Source: Bryobacteraceae bacterium | GTDB lineage: Bacteria > Acidobacteriota > Terriglobia > Bryobacterales > Bryobacteraceae | NCBI GenBank assembly: GCA_014860455.1 | Contig: JACZJQ010000214.1 | Span: 1 to 55,445 of the forward strand | Reading direction: 5' to 3' | DNA length: 55,445 nucleotides | Shown here: positions 41,829 through 49,766 of the stretch, piece by piece | Layout: every line of letters starts with the position of its first letter | Position numbering within the stretch: position 1 is the first letter of the stretch | Notes under the pieces: model-generated | The model's database searches: none | Told to the model about the DNA's origin: nothing | What the model saw: only the letters and a program-made list of their open reading frames with translations | Made by a program: the position numbers and the translations under genes

Positions 41829-43120
41829 AACTCCTCATCAAGAACGGACGCATCATCTGCCCCGCCTCCGGCCTCGACGCCATCGCCGACCTGCTGATCG
41901 AGGACGGCCGCATCGCCGGTACCGGCCAAGACCTCTCCGCCCCCGGCGCCGACGTGATCGACGCCTCCGGACTCGTCGTCGCGCCCGGCTTCATCGACAT
42001 CCACGTTCACCTCCGCGAACCCGGCTTCGAACACGCCGAGACCATAGCCACCGGCACCCGCGCCGCCGCCGCCGGCGGATTCACCACCGTCTGCTGCATG
42101 CCCAATACCAAGCCGGTGAACGATTCCGGCATGGTCACCACCTACATCATCGAAACCGCCAGCCGCGTTTCGCCCGTCCGCGTCTGCCCCATCGGCGCCA
42201 TCACCAAGGGCAGCGAGGGCGAGGAACTGGCCTCCATCGGCACCATGGCAGCCGCCGGCGCCGTGGCCATCAGCGACGACGGCCGCCCGGTGATGAACTC
42301 GCGCGTCATGCGCCGTGCCATGGAGGTCGCCCGCGAAGTCGGCGTTCCCGTCATCGACCACTGCGAGGACTTGAACCTCACCGCCGGCGGCGACATGCAC
42401 GAATGCGTCGATAGCGTAAATCTCGGCCTCCGCCCCATTCCCAGCGCCGCCGAGGACGTCATGGTCGCCCGCGACATCATCCTCGCCGAAATGACCGGCG
42501 TCCGTTTCCACGTCGCCCACATCTCGACCAAAAACTCGGTGGCCATGGTCGCCTACGCCAAACAACGCGGCCTGCCAATCACTTCCGAAGTGACGCCCCA
42601 CCACATCGCGCTGCACACTGGCCACATGAAGCCCTACGATTCCAACTACAAGATGAAGCCGCCGCTGCGTTGCGCCACCGACATCGACGCCATCCTCGCC
42701 GGCGTCGCTTCCGGTGCAATCGACTGCATCGCCACTGACCATGCCCCCCATGCCGGCGACGACAAGTTTCAGGAATTCGAAAAGTGCCCCTTCGGCATCA
42801 CCGGCCTGGAAACGGCCATGGGCATCAGCCTTGAAGTGCTCGTCCATTCCGGCCGCATCAGCCTTGCCAGGATGATCGCCATGATGACCTCGGAACCGGC
42901 CCGCGTCATGGGCTGGAAAGGCGAACAGGCACGCGGCGCATTGAAGCCCGGCTACCTCGGCGACGTCACCATCTTCCACCCCGAGTATCCCTGGACCTTT
43001 GACGTATCTAAGTCCCAATCCAAGAGTCGCAACTCGCCCTTCGGCGGACGCACCTTCCAAGGCGGACCCATCCTCACCATCGTCGGCGGCACGGAAGTCT
43101 GGCGCGCGCCCGGCTACTGA
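41825..43120 (+). CDS. pyrC: Dihydroorotase
   Basis: A 431-residue class I dihydroorotase closing carbamoyl aspartate to dihydroorotate. Metal-site motifs are present: DIHVHLREPGFEHAETI, VIDHCEDLN and CIATDHAPHAGDDK. It therefore looks active, unlike the degenerate PyrC' partners of some ATCases. The GTG start overlaps the pyrB stop. The next gene begins 29 bases on, after a small CGGCG/CGCCG hairpin at 43125-43138. Later pyrimidine genes are not in the window. Confidence 0.95.
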   Translation: MKLLIKNGRIICPASGLDAIADLLIEDGRIAGTGQDLSAPGADVIDASGLVVAPGFIDIHVHLREPGFEHAETIATGTRAAAAGGFTTVCCMPNTKPVNDSGMVTTYIIETASRVSPVRVCPIGAITKGSEGEELASIGTMAAAGAVAISDDGRPVMNSRVMRRAMEVAREVGVPVIDHCEDLNLTAGGDMHECVDSVNLGLRPIPSAAEDVMVARDIILAEMTGVRFHVAHISTKNSVAMVAYAKQRGLPITSEVTPHHIALHTGHMKPYDSNYKMKPPLRCATDIDAILAGVASGAIDCIATDHAPHAGDDKFQEFEKCPFGITGLETAMGISLEVLVHSGRISLARMIAMMTSEPARVMGWKGEQARGALKPGYLGDVTIFHPEYPWTFDVSKSQSKSRNSPFGGRTFQGGPILTIVGGTEVWRAPGY

Positions 43121-43149
43121 GCCCCGGCGCTTTCGCCGACAATGGAGGC

Positions 43150-43452
43150 ATGAAAGCCATTGCCGACGTCTGCGTGATCCCCATCGGCATCGGGGTCTCG
43201 GTTTCGAAGGAGGTCACCGCCTGCGAGCGCATCTTCGCCGAAGCCGGCCTGAAATCGCGCCTGCACGCCTACGGCACCAACATCGAAGGCGATTGGGACG
43301 ACGTCATGGCCGCCATCAAGCGCTGCCACGAAACCCTTCACGCCATGGGCGTCGCCCGCATCTCCACCAACATCCGCATCGGCACCCGCACCGACCGCGC
43401 CCAATCCATGGACGACAAAATCCGCAGCGTCGAAGACAAACTCAGCGCCTGA
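43150..43452 (+). CDS. MTH1187/YkoF-type thiamine-binding protein
   Basis: A 100-residue protein of the MTH1187 family (formerly DUF77, TIGR00106). Members are small alpha/beta proteins that bind thiamine or HMP. The family pattern is clear: VCVIPIGIGVSVSKEV, then AGLKSRLHAYGTNIEGDWDDV and VARISTNIRIGTRTDR. The ATG at 43150 follows ATGGAGGC. No TPP riboswitch is visible, and only 29 bases separate it from pyrC. The link with pyrimidine synthesis is positional; thiamine's HMP half comes from purine synthesis, so no pathway link is implied. Confidence 0.9.
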   Translation: MKAIADVCVIPIGIGVSVSKEVTACERIFAEAGLKSRLHAYGTNIEGDWDDVMAAIKRCHETLHAMGVARISTNIRIGTRTDRAQSMDDKIRSVEDKLSA

Positions 43453-43491
43453 CGCCCGGGAATGGAGCCGCGATCCCTGTAGAATTGAGCC

Positions 43492-45303
43492 ATGCGGTCT
43501 TTCCTTCTGTTCCTTTTTCTTGCGCTCGCCGCCGCGGCCCAGACGCCCCGCGCCGAGCATCCCAACCCGCAGTTCATGCGCCCCCAATGGGCCACGTTGA
43601 ATGGCCAGTGGGAGTTTGATTTCGACGACGCCGATGCAGGGCTGAAGGAGAACTGGGCCGACCCGTCGCGCAAGTTCACGAAGAAAATCGTCGTCCCCTA
43701 TGCCTTCGAAACCAAGCTCAGCGGCATCGCCGACACGTCGTTCCACCCCGTGGTCTGGTACCGCCGCGCATTTACGGTCCCGGCCGATTGGAAAGCGAAA
43801 CGGACGCTGCTCTGCTTCGGCGCCGTCGACTATCACGCCACCGTTTGGGTGAACGGCCGCTACGCCGGCGAGCACGAAGGCGGCGGGACCCCGTTCAAGA
43901 TCGACGTCACGCCGCTGTTGAGGGCCACCGGCAACACCGTGACGGTGCGCGCCTTCGACCCGCCGACCGACCGTGCGGTCCCGCGCGGCAAGCAGTATTG
44001 GGAACCCAAATCCCGCAGCATCTTCTACACCCGCACGACGGGCATCTGGCAGCCCGTCTGGATCGAGGCCGCCGGCGAAAACTACCTGGACTTCTTCCGC
44101 GTCGATACCAAAATCGACGGCACGGTGAAGGTGGAGGCCCGGTTGTCGGCCGTCGCGGCCAATAAGGACCTGACGCTGGCGCTGACGGCCAAGAACGAAG
44201 GCAAGGTGGTGGCGACGGCAACTGCGACAGGCGTGGTCGAGGGCAAGTACCTCGACGCCGCCCTCGCCATCCGCAATCCGCGGCTGTGGTCGGTCGATCG
44301 CCCCGCGCTCTATGACCTGACCGTCGAAATCAGGAACGGCGACACCGTTGTCGATCGCGTTGAGTCCTACTTCGGCGTCCGTGAGATCTCGATCGAGAAC
44401 GGCCGCGTCTGCATTAACCACCGGCCCGTCTACCTAAAATTCCTGCTCGATCAGGGCTACTGGCCCGAATCGCTGCTCACGCCGCCAACCGACGAGGCCA
44501 TCCAGTACGACATCCGCCTGTCCAAGGAAATGGGCTTCAACGGCGCCCGCAAGCACCAGAAGATCGAAGACCCCCGGTTCCACTACTGGGCCGACAAAAT
44601 GGGCTTCCTCGTCTCGGGCGAGATCGCCAACGCCTACCTCTACGACGAACAGTACGCCATGCGCTTCAACAAGGAATGGACCGAGGCCGTGCTGCGCGAC
44701 ATCAACCACCCGTCGGTGATCATGTGGAACGCCATCAACGAAAGCTGGGGTGTGCCCAACCTGCGCGACACCCGCCAGCAGGCGCACCTGCGCTCGCTCT
44801 ACCACCTCACCAAGTCGCTCGACCCCACCCGCCTGTTCATCGACAACGAGGGCTGGGAACACACCGAGACCACTGACCTTTACGCCGTGCATGACTACGC
44901 CCCAAGCTACGAGACGCTGAAGAACCGCTGGGGCAAGGTCGAAGCCGGCAAGCCCGGTCAGACGCTGCCCTATAACGGCCGTCCGTATGCCATCCCCGGC
45001 ATCCCCTTCAACGGAACGCCGCTCTATCTCTCCGAATGGGGCGGCATCGCGTTCATCCTGCCCGGCACGGCGAATGTGCCCGAGGCGGCGTGGGGCTATT
45101 CGGGCGTTGAAAAGACGGCCGAAGCGGCGCTGGCGAGGCTGGAGGGCCAGTACAAGGCGATCGCCGAGCTGCCCTTCATCGGCATGTGCTACACCCAGAC
45201 CACTGACGTGGAGCAGGAAATTAACGGCATGATGACCTACGACCGCAAGCCCAAGTTCGACGTCAAGAAGATCAAGGCTTTGAACGACATGCTGCGGTTC
45301 TAG
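43492..45303 (+). CDS. Glycoside hydrolase family 2 protein, exported
   Basis: A 603-residue GH2 enzyme (beta-glucuronidase/beta-galactosidase-like) with a signal peptide (MRSFLLFLFLALAAAAQ). The sugar-binding jelly roll (ATVWVNGRYAGEHEGG) is followed by an Ig-like domain and the TIM barrel. The acid/base is in VIMWNAINESWGV and the nucleophile glutamate in PLYLSEWGGIAF. The substrate is likely a plant or microbial beta-glycoside, but cannot be fixed. It converges on the deacetylase gene with a 4-base overlap. Its 39-base upstream gap holds a TGTAGAAT that could be a -10. Confidence 0.9.
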   Translation: MRSFLLFLFLALAAAAQTPRAEHPNPQFMRPQWATLNGQWEFDFDDADAGLKENWADPSRKFTKKIVVPYAFETKLSGIADTSFHPVVWYRRAFTVPADWKAKRTLLCFGAVDYHATVWVNGRYAGEHEGGGTPFKIDVTPLLRATGNTVTVRAFDPPTDRAVPRGKQYWEPKSRSIFYTRTTGIWQPVWIEAAGENYLDFFRVDTKIDGTVKVEARLSAVAANKDLTLALTAKNEGKVVATATATGVVEGKYLDAALAIRNPRLWSVDRPALYDLTVEIRNGDTVVDRVESYFGVREISIENGRVCINHRPVYLKFLLDQGYWPESLLTPPTDEAIQYDIRLSKEMGFNGARKHQKIEDPRFHYWADKMGFLVSGEIANAYLYDEQYAMRFNKEWTEAVLRDINHPSVIMWNAINESWGVPNLRDTRQQAHLRSLYHLTKSLDPTRLFIDNEGWEHTETTDLYAVHDYAPSYETLKNRWGKVEAGKPGQTLPYNGRPYAIPGIPFNGTPLYLSEWGGIAFILPGTANVPEAAWGYSGVEKTAEAALARLEGQYKAIAELPFIGMCYTQTTDVEQEINGMMTYDRKPKFDVKKIKALNDMLRF

Positions 45304-46046
45304 CTGCGCTTGAGACCGGTCAGTTCAGAGACGGTGACGAACTCGTAGCCCTGCTCGAGCCACAGCGGCAACAGGCGCCGGACGGCGTCGATCGTCGGGC
45401 TGATGTCGGGCCTCATCGTGAGTTCACGGCCGTCGTGGAAACAGAGGATGGCGCCGGGCCGGGCGGCCTTCGCCATCCTTTTTACGATGTCGTCGGCTGA
45501 CAGCACCCAGTCGCGCGCGATGGCCGTCCACACGACGCCCATCAGGCCGAGCTTGGTCTGCGCCGCCCCGAGACCTGGCCAGCGCACCCCGTACGGCGCG
45601 CGGAACAGTCGCGGCGTGACGCCCGTGGATTCGATAATGCTCTCCTGGGCACGGCTGATCTGGTCTTCGATGAAGGCGCGCGAGTGGAGGTAAAGGGCTG
45701 CGTGGGTGTCGGTATGGTTGCCGATTTCATGGCCGCGGCGGGCAACCTCGGCTGCCTCGGTCCGAAGACGTCGCGCATGGAAGCCGCATTGGAAGAACGT
45801 GGCCTGGACACCGAATTCATCCAGCACTTCGAGCAACTCGCGTGTCGACTCGCTCGGCCCGTCGTCAAACGTAAGCGCCATCACCTTCCGGTTCTTCGGC
45901 CCGCGCCACACCGAAGGCGCAAACACGCGGGACGACTTGCCGCGAACGGCCCACGCCATTGCTCCGCCGGCCACGCACAACAAGGCCAGCGTCTCTAGCA
46001 CCATGCCGCGAATCATATCACGGCGGCGCAGGGCCGATACGCCCAT
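45300..46046 (-). CDS. Polysaccharide deacetylase (NodB domain)
   Basis: A 248-residue carbohydrate esterase family 4 protein. NodB motifs are ALTFDDGPSESTRELL (catalytic and metal aspartates), GHEIGNHTDTHAAL (metal histidines), FRAPYGVRWPGL, and the late LCFHDGRE histidine. A hydrophobic N-terminal stretch (ETLALLCVAGGAMAWAV) anchors or exports it. Substrates of the family are peptidoglycan, chitin-like or exopolysaccharide N-acetyl groups. The start is uncertain: 46046 lies 7 bases after the upstream stop and fits coupling, while ATGs at 46016 and 46004 are alternatives. It is cotranscribed with the arylsulfotransferase gene. Confidence 0.88.
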   Translation of the reverse strand: MGVSALRRRDMIRGMVLETLALLCVAGGAMAWAVRGKSSRVFAPSVWRGPKNRKVMALTFDDGPSESTRELLEVLDEFGVQATFFQCGFHARRLRTEAAEVARRGHEIGNHTDTHAALYLHSRAFIEDQISRAQESIIESTGVTPRLFRAPYGVRWPGLGAAQTKLGLMGVVWTAIARDWVLSADDIVKRMAKAARPGAILCFHDGRELTMRPDISPTIDAVRRLLPLWLEQGYEFVTVSELTGLKRS

Positions 46047-46053
46047 TTTGGGG

Positions 46054-47838
46054 CTACTGCCCCGGTGTGTAAAGATCCTTCATCCGGAATGTCCGGTAGA
46101 CCGGCGTCGGCGTTGTGCACTTCCACACCGTGTTCCCGCCCGCGTCGGTCTGCACCGACTGCGCCTCCATTGAGAACGGCGGCCTGAACAGATAGCCCGA
46201 ATTGAAGTGATAGGTCCCGTCCGTCAGCAGTTGCGCCGAACCGAGCGCCGCCGCGTAGACGCCGAGGTCCGCATTCAGCAGCGGCCGGGCGGTCATGGTC
46301 GTTTCGTCAAGTTCCCACCGCTGTCCGCGGCTGTGGGCCAGGGCATCTGCTGCCCGGCGCGTGTTGCCGTTGTCGTACACCAGCAGCGTACCGTCGTAGA
46401 GGATGCTGGCGTCGTGCTGGTGCGACGGCCAGGGCCAGGGATCGTCTGACTCCACTTTGAAGTCGCCGTCCTTGCCGAACCGCCAAAGCACTTCGCCCCA
46501 CGCCACGCCGTTCTGATAGTCGATCTTGATGATCTGGTCCAGGTGCCGCACCGAGACGATGATATTGCCGTCCGGAGCCAGGTGCAGCGAGTTCGAATGC
46601 AGCCAGTCGTTGGCCACCGCAGCTTTGTAGAACGCCGGGCACCCGCCGCCGGCCGGTGTGCAGGTCTCGCCCATGATGGCCATTTGGCGCGGGTCAAGGT
46701 GATCAAACGAGTCCCAAACCCAGGTCACTCGCAACTCCTGGTCCAGCACGATAATCGTGTCGCCGACCACGTCCACTTCGCCCGCACCCTGCACGTCCTT
46801 CAGAATCCGCTCACTGCTGGCCAGCACCAGAAACTTCCCGTCGGGCATCGCCAGCGCTTCGTGGTGGAAACCCGTGATCTCGTGAACGTCCATGGCGGCG
46901 AGCTGCTCGTTGATGCGGGCGGCGTTGGTCTCTTTCAACGTCAGCCCCGTCAGGTCAAACAGCCGGAACGCCTGGTGCTCGGTTCCCTGGATTGGATCCT
47001 GCACGATGGCCAAGAATCGCCCGCCGGTGGCAGGGCGCGTCAGGTTTGAAGTGTCGTTGGCGTAGAACCAGATGATGTTGCCCTGTAGATCGTGGGCGAC
47101 GATCATTTGGCCCAAAGGGCTCTGCAGCACGAGGCCCGGCTGGTCCGCGCCGGTTGGCGATACCTGAACAGAGGCCACGGGCACCTCGACTGCCGGAGTG
47201 CTGAACGTCAGGTCCGGCCCCTTCCCGGCCAAGTTCGGACCAGACAGTTCGTGCCAGATCGTGTATGCCGAGGAGGTCCGGAGCCCGGCAACTAGAAAGT
47301 TCATCGTTCGCACGCCATCGCAGGGCTTTGCGGGAGCTTCCGCCATGCCGCCATCCGGCCTCTGCCAGACCACCTTCATGCTCGCCCCGGCCGGGCAAGC
47401 AGGTGCGGCGTAGTGGAACACCAGCGGATGCCAGGTGCCGCTGACCACGGGGAAATCAGAATTCGCCAGCGGGAACAGATCGAGCGTCGCCGTGGTTGTC
47501 GCCGTTTCCCGGGTGACCGTGTTTCGAAGGGTCAACTCGATTTCGTAGCGGCCCTCGACGTCATACGAGCCCCAAATCAACTCCGCGCTGGGACCAAAGT
47601 CCCTGACAACCGAGAATGGCGCATCGCCTTGGCGTGTCCGGAACCTGTATTGATAGGGTCCAGGATCAGTTGATCCCGGCGAACCCTGAAAGACAAAAAC
47701 CGTCCCCAGCGGCTGGGTTGGGTCAAGATCATAGAGAAGCGTGGGTGAAAGTTGGCCAAAGAGCGCGGGCGCCAACAGAACGAGAGAAAACATCCAGCCC
47801 ATGGGGCGAGAGCTTCCTCGGCGGGTGGTTTGTATCAT
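46054..47838 (-). CDS. Arylsulfotransferase (AssT) family protein, exported
   Basis: A 594-residue exported protein with a signal peptide ending near FSLVLLAPALFGQ. Beta-sandwich domains cover about residues 30-230, and then comes a six-bladed propeller of the aryl-sulfate sulfotransferase family. The propeller shows the family core NDWLHSNSLHLAPDGNIIVSVRH and the SHQHDASILYDGTLLVYDNG segment with candidate catalytic histidines and arginine. Such enzymes move sulfate between phenolic compounds without PAPS. Activity is inferred. It lies 7 bases before the deacetylase start. Confidence 0.85.
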   Translation of the reverse strand: MIQTTRRGSSRPMGWMFSLVLLAPALFGQLSPTLLYDLDPTQPLGTVFVFQGSPGSTDPGPYQYRFRTRQGDAPFSVVRDFGPSAELIWGSYDVEGRYEIELTLRNTVTRETATTTATLDLFPLANSDFPVVSGTWHPLVFHYAAPACPAGASMKVVWQRPDGGMAEAPAKPCDGVRTMNFLVAGLRTSSAYTIWHELSGPNLAGKGPDLTFSTPAVEVPVASVQVSPTGADQPGLVLQSPLGQMIVAHDLQGNIIWFYANDTSNLTRPATGGRFLAIVQDPIQGTEHQAFRLFDLTGLTLKETNAARINEQLAAMDVHEITGFHHEALAMPDGKFLVLASSERILKDVQGAGEVDVVGDTIIVLDQELRVTWVWDSFDHLDPRQMAIMGETCTPAGGGCPAFYKAAVANDWLHSNSLHLAPDGNIIVSVRHLDQIIKIDYQNGVAWGEVLWRFGKDGDFKVESDDPWPWPSHQHDASILYDGTLLVYDNGNTRRAADALAHSRGQRWELDETTMTARPLLNADLGVYAAALGSAQLLTDGTYHFNSGYLFRPPFSMEAQSVQTDAGGNTVWKCTTPTPVYRTFRMKDLYTPGQ

Positions 47839-47886
47839 GCCGAGTCGACCGGGATCGCTACATCGTAGACGCAGGCATGCGCGATA

Positions 47887-47916
47887 AGATTACTTAATCT
47901 CGAACTGATGAGACAA
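47887..47916 (-). promoter_or_regulatory. Candidate promoter of assT with palindromic operator
   Basis: On the minus strand, -35 TTGTCT (47911-47916) and -10 TAATCT (47887-47892) are separated by 18 bases. The -10 lies within a perfect 14-base inverted repeat, AGATTA-CT-TAATCT on the plus strand (47887-47900), a likely repressor site. Transcription would begin about 40 bases before the assT start. Confidence 0.45.
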
Positions 47917-47959
47917 GAAAGTGCTCCCTTAGTGCAAAACTGTTCTGGTTAAATTACTT

Positions 47960-47970
47960 CGATACTATCG
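47960..47970. repeat. Perfect palindrome CGATACTATCG upstream of assT
   Basis: CGATA and TATCG flank a single C. It lies between the minus-strand terminator and the assT promoter candidate. It could be a regulator site, or the foot of an RNA structure. Confidence 0.35.
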
Positions 47971-47974
47971 TTTG

Positions 47975-48012
47975 AAAAAAAGGAGGCCGGGCACTGGTCA
48001 GGCGCCCGGCCT
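47975..48012 (-). terminator. Strong Rho-independent terminator
   Basis: On the plus strand AGGCCGGGC (47984-47992) and GCCCGGCCT (48004-48012) form a perfect 9-base-pair stem around an 11-base loop. It is preceded by seven A (47975-47981), so on the minus strand the stem is followed by CC and seven T. It ends transcripts coming from the MoeA-like gene, or a small RNA starting in the gap, and insulates assT. Confidence 0.8.
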
Positions 48013-48023
48013 GTCAGGAGTCT

Positions 48024-48052
48024 CGCACGGCACTCGGAGGGGGTGTCGTGCG
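48024..48052. repeat. Ten-base-pair hairpin in the gap upstream of the terminator
   Basis: CGCACGGCAC (48024-48033) pairs with GTGTCGTGCG (48043-48052) around a 9-base loop. The pairing is complete on the plus strand, using one G-U; on the minus strand the same position is an A-C mismatch. It lies between the MoeA-like stop and the terminator. Confidence 0.5.
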
Positions 48053-48138
48053 GCCTCGGAGGAGTCCGTCTTACTGTGAGTACAACTGATCTTCTCAGAG
48101 CATGTTGTCCTTGCTTTTCGGACACGGCCGGCAAGGCT

Positions 48139-49110
48139 TTAACTCAATAAACCTCCATGGCCGAGCCCGGCGATCTCCCAGCCCGAAACGCGGTAATTGG
48201 CCAGCAGTGGCGGCAGGATGAGATCGAGCACGTTGGTCTTCGCCGACCGGAAACAGCCTGGTGACGAAATCACTGGGGTGCCCCCGCTGTAGCCGAGCAG
48301 TGTCAGGACGCCTGGTTCAACCGGGGCGAGGAACTTTTCAATGTGGCAACCGGCGCGCGCCATGGCCCGCCCCACAGCATCCTCTGGCCCTGCCGGCGCA
48401 GTGGTCGATGCGATCAGCACCGCAGACGGTTTGGCGCTCAGCAGATGTTCGAGACCCTTGGTCACCCGCTCTTCATCCTCGGCCACGGCCAGGCTGAACC
48501 GCGGAGAGATGCCGTAGCACTCCAGCCGCTGGCGGACGATGTTCTCAAAGAACTGGCGTGCACGGTCGCCCGATTGCGGATCGGAATAGAGTACGGCCAC
48601 CGATGGCGACCTCAACGGCCGCGCCTGGATCAGCGGACCTCTCTCTTCGAGAATCGAGACAACGGCCTCCAACTGATCGGCCGGGACGGCGAATGGCGTG
48701 CTCTTCACGGTCGCTGCCCGATCGCCGGCCTTTAGGTACTGGAAGTTGCGCGATGTTGCGATGACGATCGAGGCGGTGCAGTTGATCTGGCGCAACAGAT
48801 CGTCGTCCACCAGAGTGCAGCAATCTTCTGTCACCACAAGGTTGGCCCGGCCGCCGGGCGCGGGCCTGATTTCGAGGCTGCCGCATGAGATAAGGCTCGC
48901 CACCTTCAGCACCGCATCCTCTTCGGATACCTCGCCATCTTCAAGGTCTGTCACCCAGACCTTTTCCATCCCCTCGGACGAGAGAAGATCAACATCCTCG
49001 CCGCTGATGATATGCCCCTTGGGCAGGAGTTTCCTGCCGCCGGGCTTAAACACCGTACAGCAGAGCACACGGCCTGCCGATTTCATGACCTCAACTGTTT
49101 GAGCCCGCAT
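48139..49110 (-). CDS. MoeA/MogA-like molybdopterin-binding protein
   Basis: A 323-residue protein with a MoCF-biosynthesis (molybdopterin-binding) domain in its C-terminal half: VAVLYSDPQSGDRARQFFEN, then SAVLIASTTAPAGPEDAVGRAM and GTPVISSPGCFRSAKTNVLDL. The N-terminal half (AGRVLCCTVFKPGGRKLLPKG) resembles the short MoeA-like N-terminal domain of CinA/MoeA relatives. It is not a full MoeA, which is near 400 residues. It may insert molybdenum or act as a sensor; moaA elsewhere in the window shows that the cofactor is made. Cysteines are numerous for this neighbourhood (CC in VLCC and EDCC). Confidence 0.8.
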   Translation of the reverse strand: MRAQTVEVMKSAGRVLCCTVFKPGGRKLLPKGHIISGEDVDLLSSEGMEKVWVTDLEDGEVSEEDAVLKVASLISCGSLEIRPAPGGRANLVVTEDCCTLVDDDLLRQINCTASIVIATSRNFQYLKAGDRAATVKSTPFAVPADQLEAVVSILEERGPLIQARPLRSPSVAVLYSDPQSGDRARQFFENIVRQRLECYGISPRFSLAVAEDEERVTKGLEHLLSAKPSAVLIASTTAPAGPEDAVGRAMARAGCHIEKFLAPVEPGVLTLLGYSGGTPVISSPGCFRSAKTNVLDLILPPLLANYRVSGWEIAGLGHGGLLS

Positions 49111-49236
49111 CCAACTTGCTCCTGGGAATGAGGTCAGCCTCGACCCCGGTTAAGCCGGATGGGCTGCTCACATACAGGAAGTGGCTCGGTGCGCGAATTT
49201 CTCTCACGAAGAATCGGCGTGTGCCGGGAAAATGCC

Positions 49237-49764
49237 CTAGTTCGGGTGAATCGAAGGGATCTGGATCAGTTCGGGCGATGGTGCGCCGATCCGGTCCAAC
49301 CGCGCACCCGGCTTCAGCGCCTTGACTACGGCGATCTCGTCGCAGGCCTGGAACTTCGGGCAACGCAGGCAGTCCTTCCATGCCTTCAATGGCAGTTCCT
49401 CCCGCCCGGCCTCCCGATAACCCATCTTGGCGAAAAACCCAGGGACGTAAGTGAATGCAAACACGACGTCGAGGTCAAATTCGCGAGCCTCGGCGTCGAT
49501 GGCGTCCATCAGTATCCTGCCCGCGCCGCTGCCCTTGGTCTCTGGCAAGACAGCCAGCGAGCGCACCTCTGCGATGGTGGGCCCATAGAAATGCAGCGCG
49601 GCGCAGCCCAGAACCCGCCCGCCGTCTTCCAGCACCGTGAAGTCGCGAACCCCTTCCGACAGCTCAAACTCGTTACGCGGCAGCATGATACCGTCACGCG
49701 CGTAGCCGTTGATCAGGGCCAGCATCGCCGGAATATCCTTCATCGTTGCCTTGCGCGTCGTCAT
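49237..49764 (-). CDS. Short N-acetylglutamate synthase (GNAT fold)
   Basis: A 175-residue GNAT acetyltransferase. The acetyl-CoA loop lies in LAVLPETKGSGAGRILMDAI (Q/RxxGxG/A type). After the GNAT core comes a cysteine-bearing tail, KDCLRCPKFQACDEIAVV, seen in the short amino-acid acetyltransferases that make N-acetylglutamate. The position two bases after argB and downstream of argC supports first-step arginine synthesis, with argB and argC as steps two and three. The start ATG at 49764 is preceded by the argB stop; the longer open frame lies inside argB and was rejected. Confidence 0.8.
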   Translation of the reverse strand: MTTRKATMKDIPAMLALINGYARDGIMLPRNEFELSEGVRDFTVLEDGGRVLGCAALHFYGPTIAEVRSLAVLPETKGSGAGRILMDAIDAEAREFDLDVVFAFTYVPGFFAKMGYREAGREELPLKAWKDCLRCPKFQACDEIAVVKALKPGARLDRIGAPSPELIQIPSIHPN

Positions 49765-49766
49765 CT

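Larger units (their letters stand above)
47839..48138. other. Structured 300-base intergenic gap
   Basis: The gap lies between the MoeA-like gene (ending at 48139, minus strand) and assT (starting at 47838, minus strand). It holds, from left to right, the assT promoter candidate, a palindrome CGATACTATCG (47960-47970), a strong terminator for the minus strand (47975-48012) and a second hairpin (48024-48052). CTCGGAGG also occurs twice (about 48034-48041 and 48055-48062). No believable coding region is present. It could encode a small RNA on the minus strand ending at the terminator. Confidence 0.5.

Noticed and set aside
41639-43060. 473-codon Gly/Asp/His-rich minus-strand frame over pyrB and pyrC
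   Set aside because: Its composition is that expected from the antisense of C-rich codons; the dihydroorotase motifs on the other strand are complete.
47949-48134. 61-codon minus-strand frame in the gap before assT
   Set aside because: It runs through the terminator stem and poly-T, has no ribosome site, and resembles nothing known.
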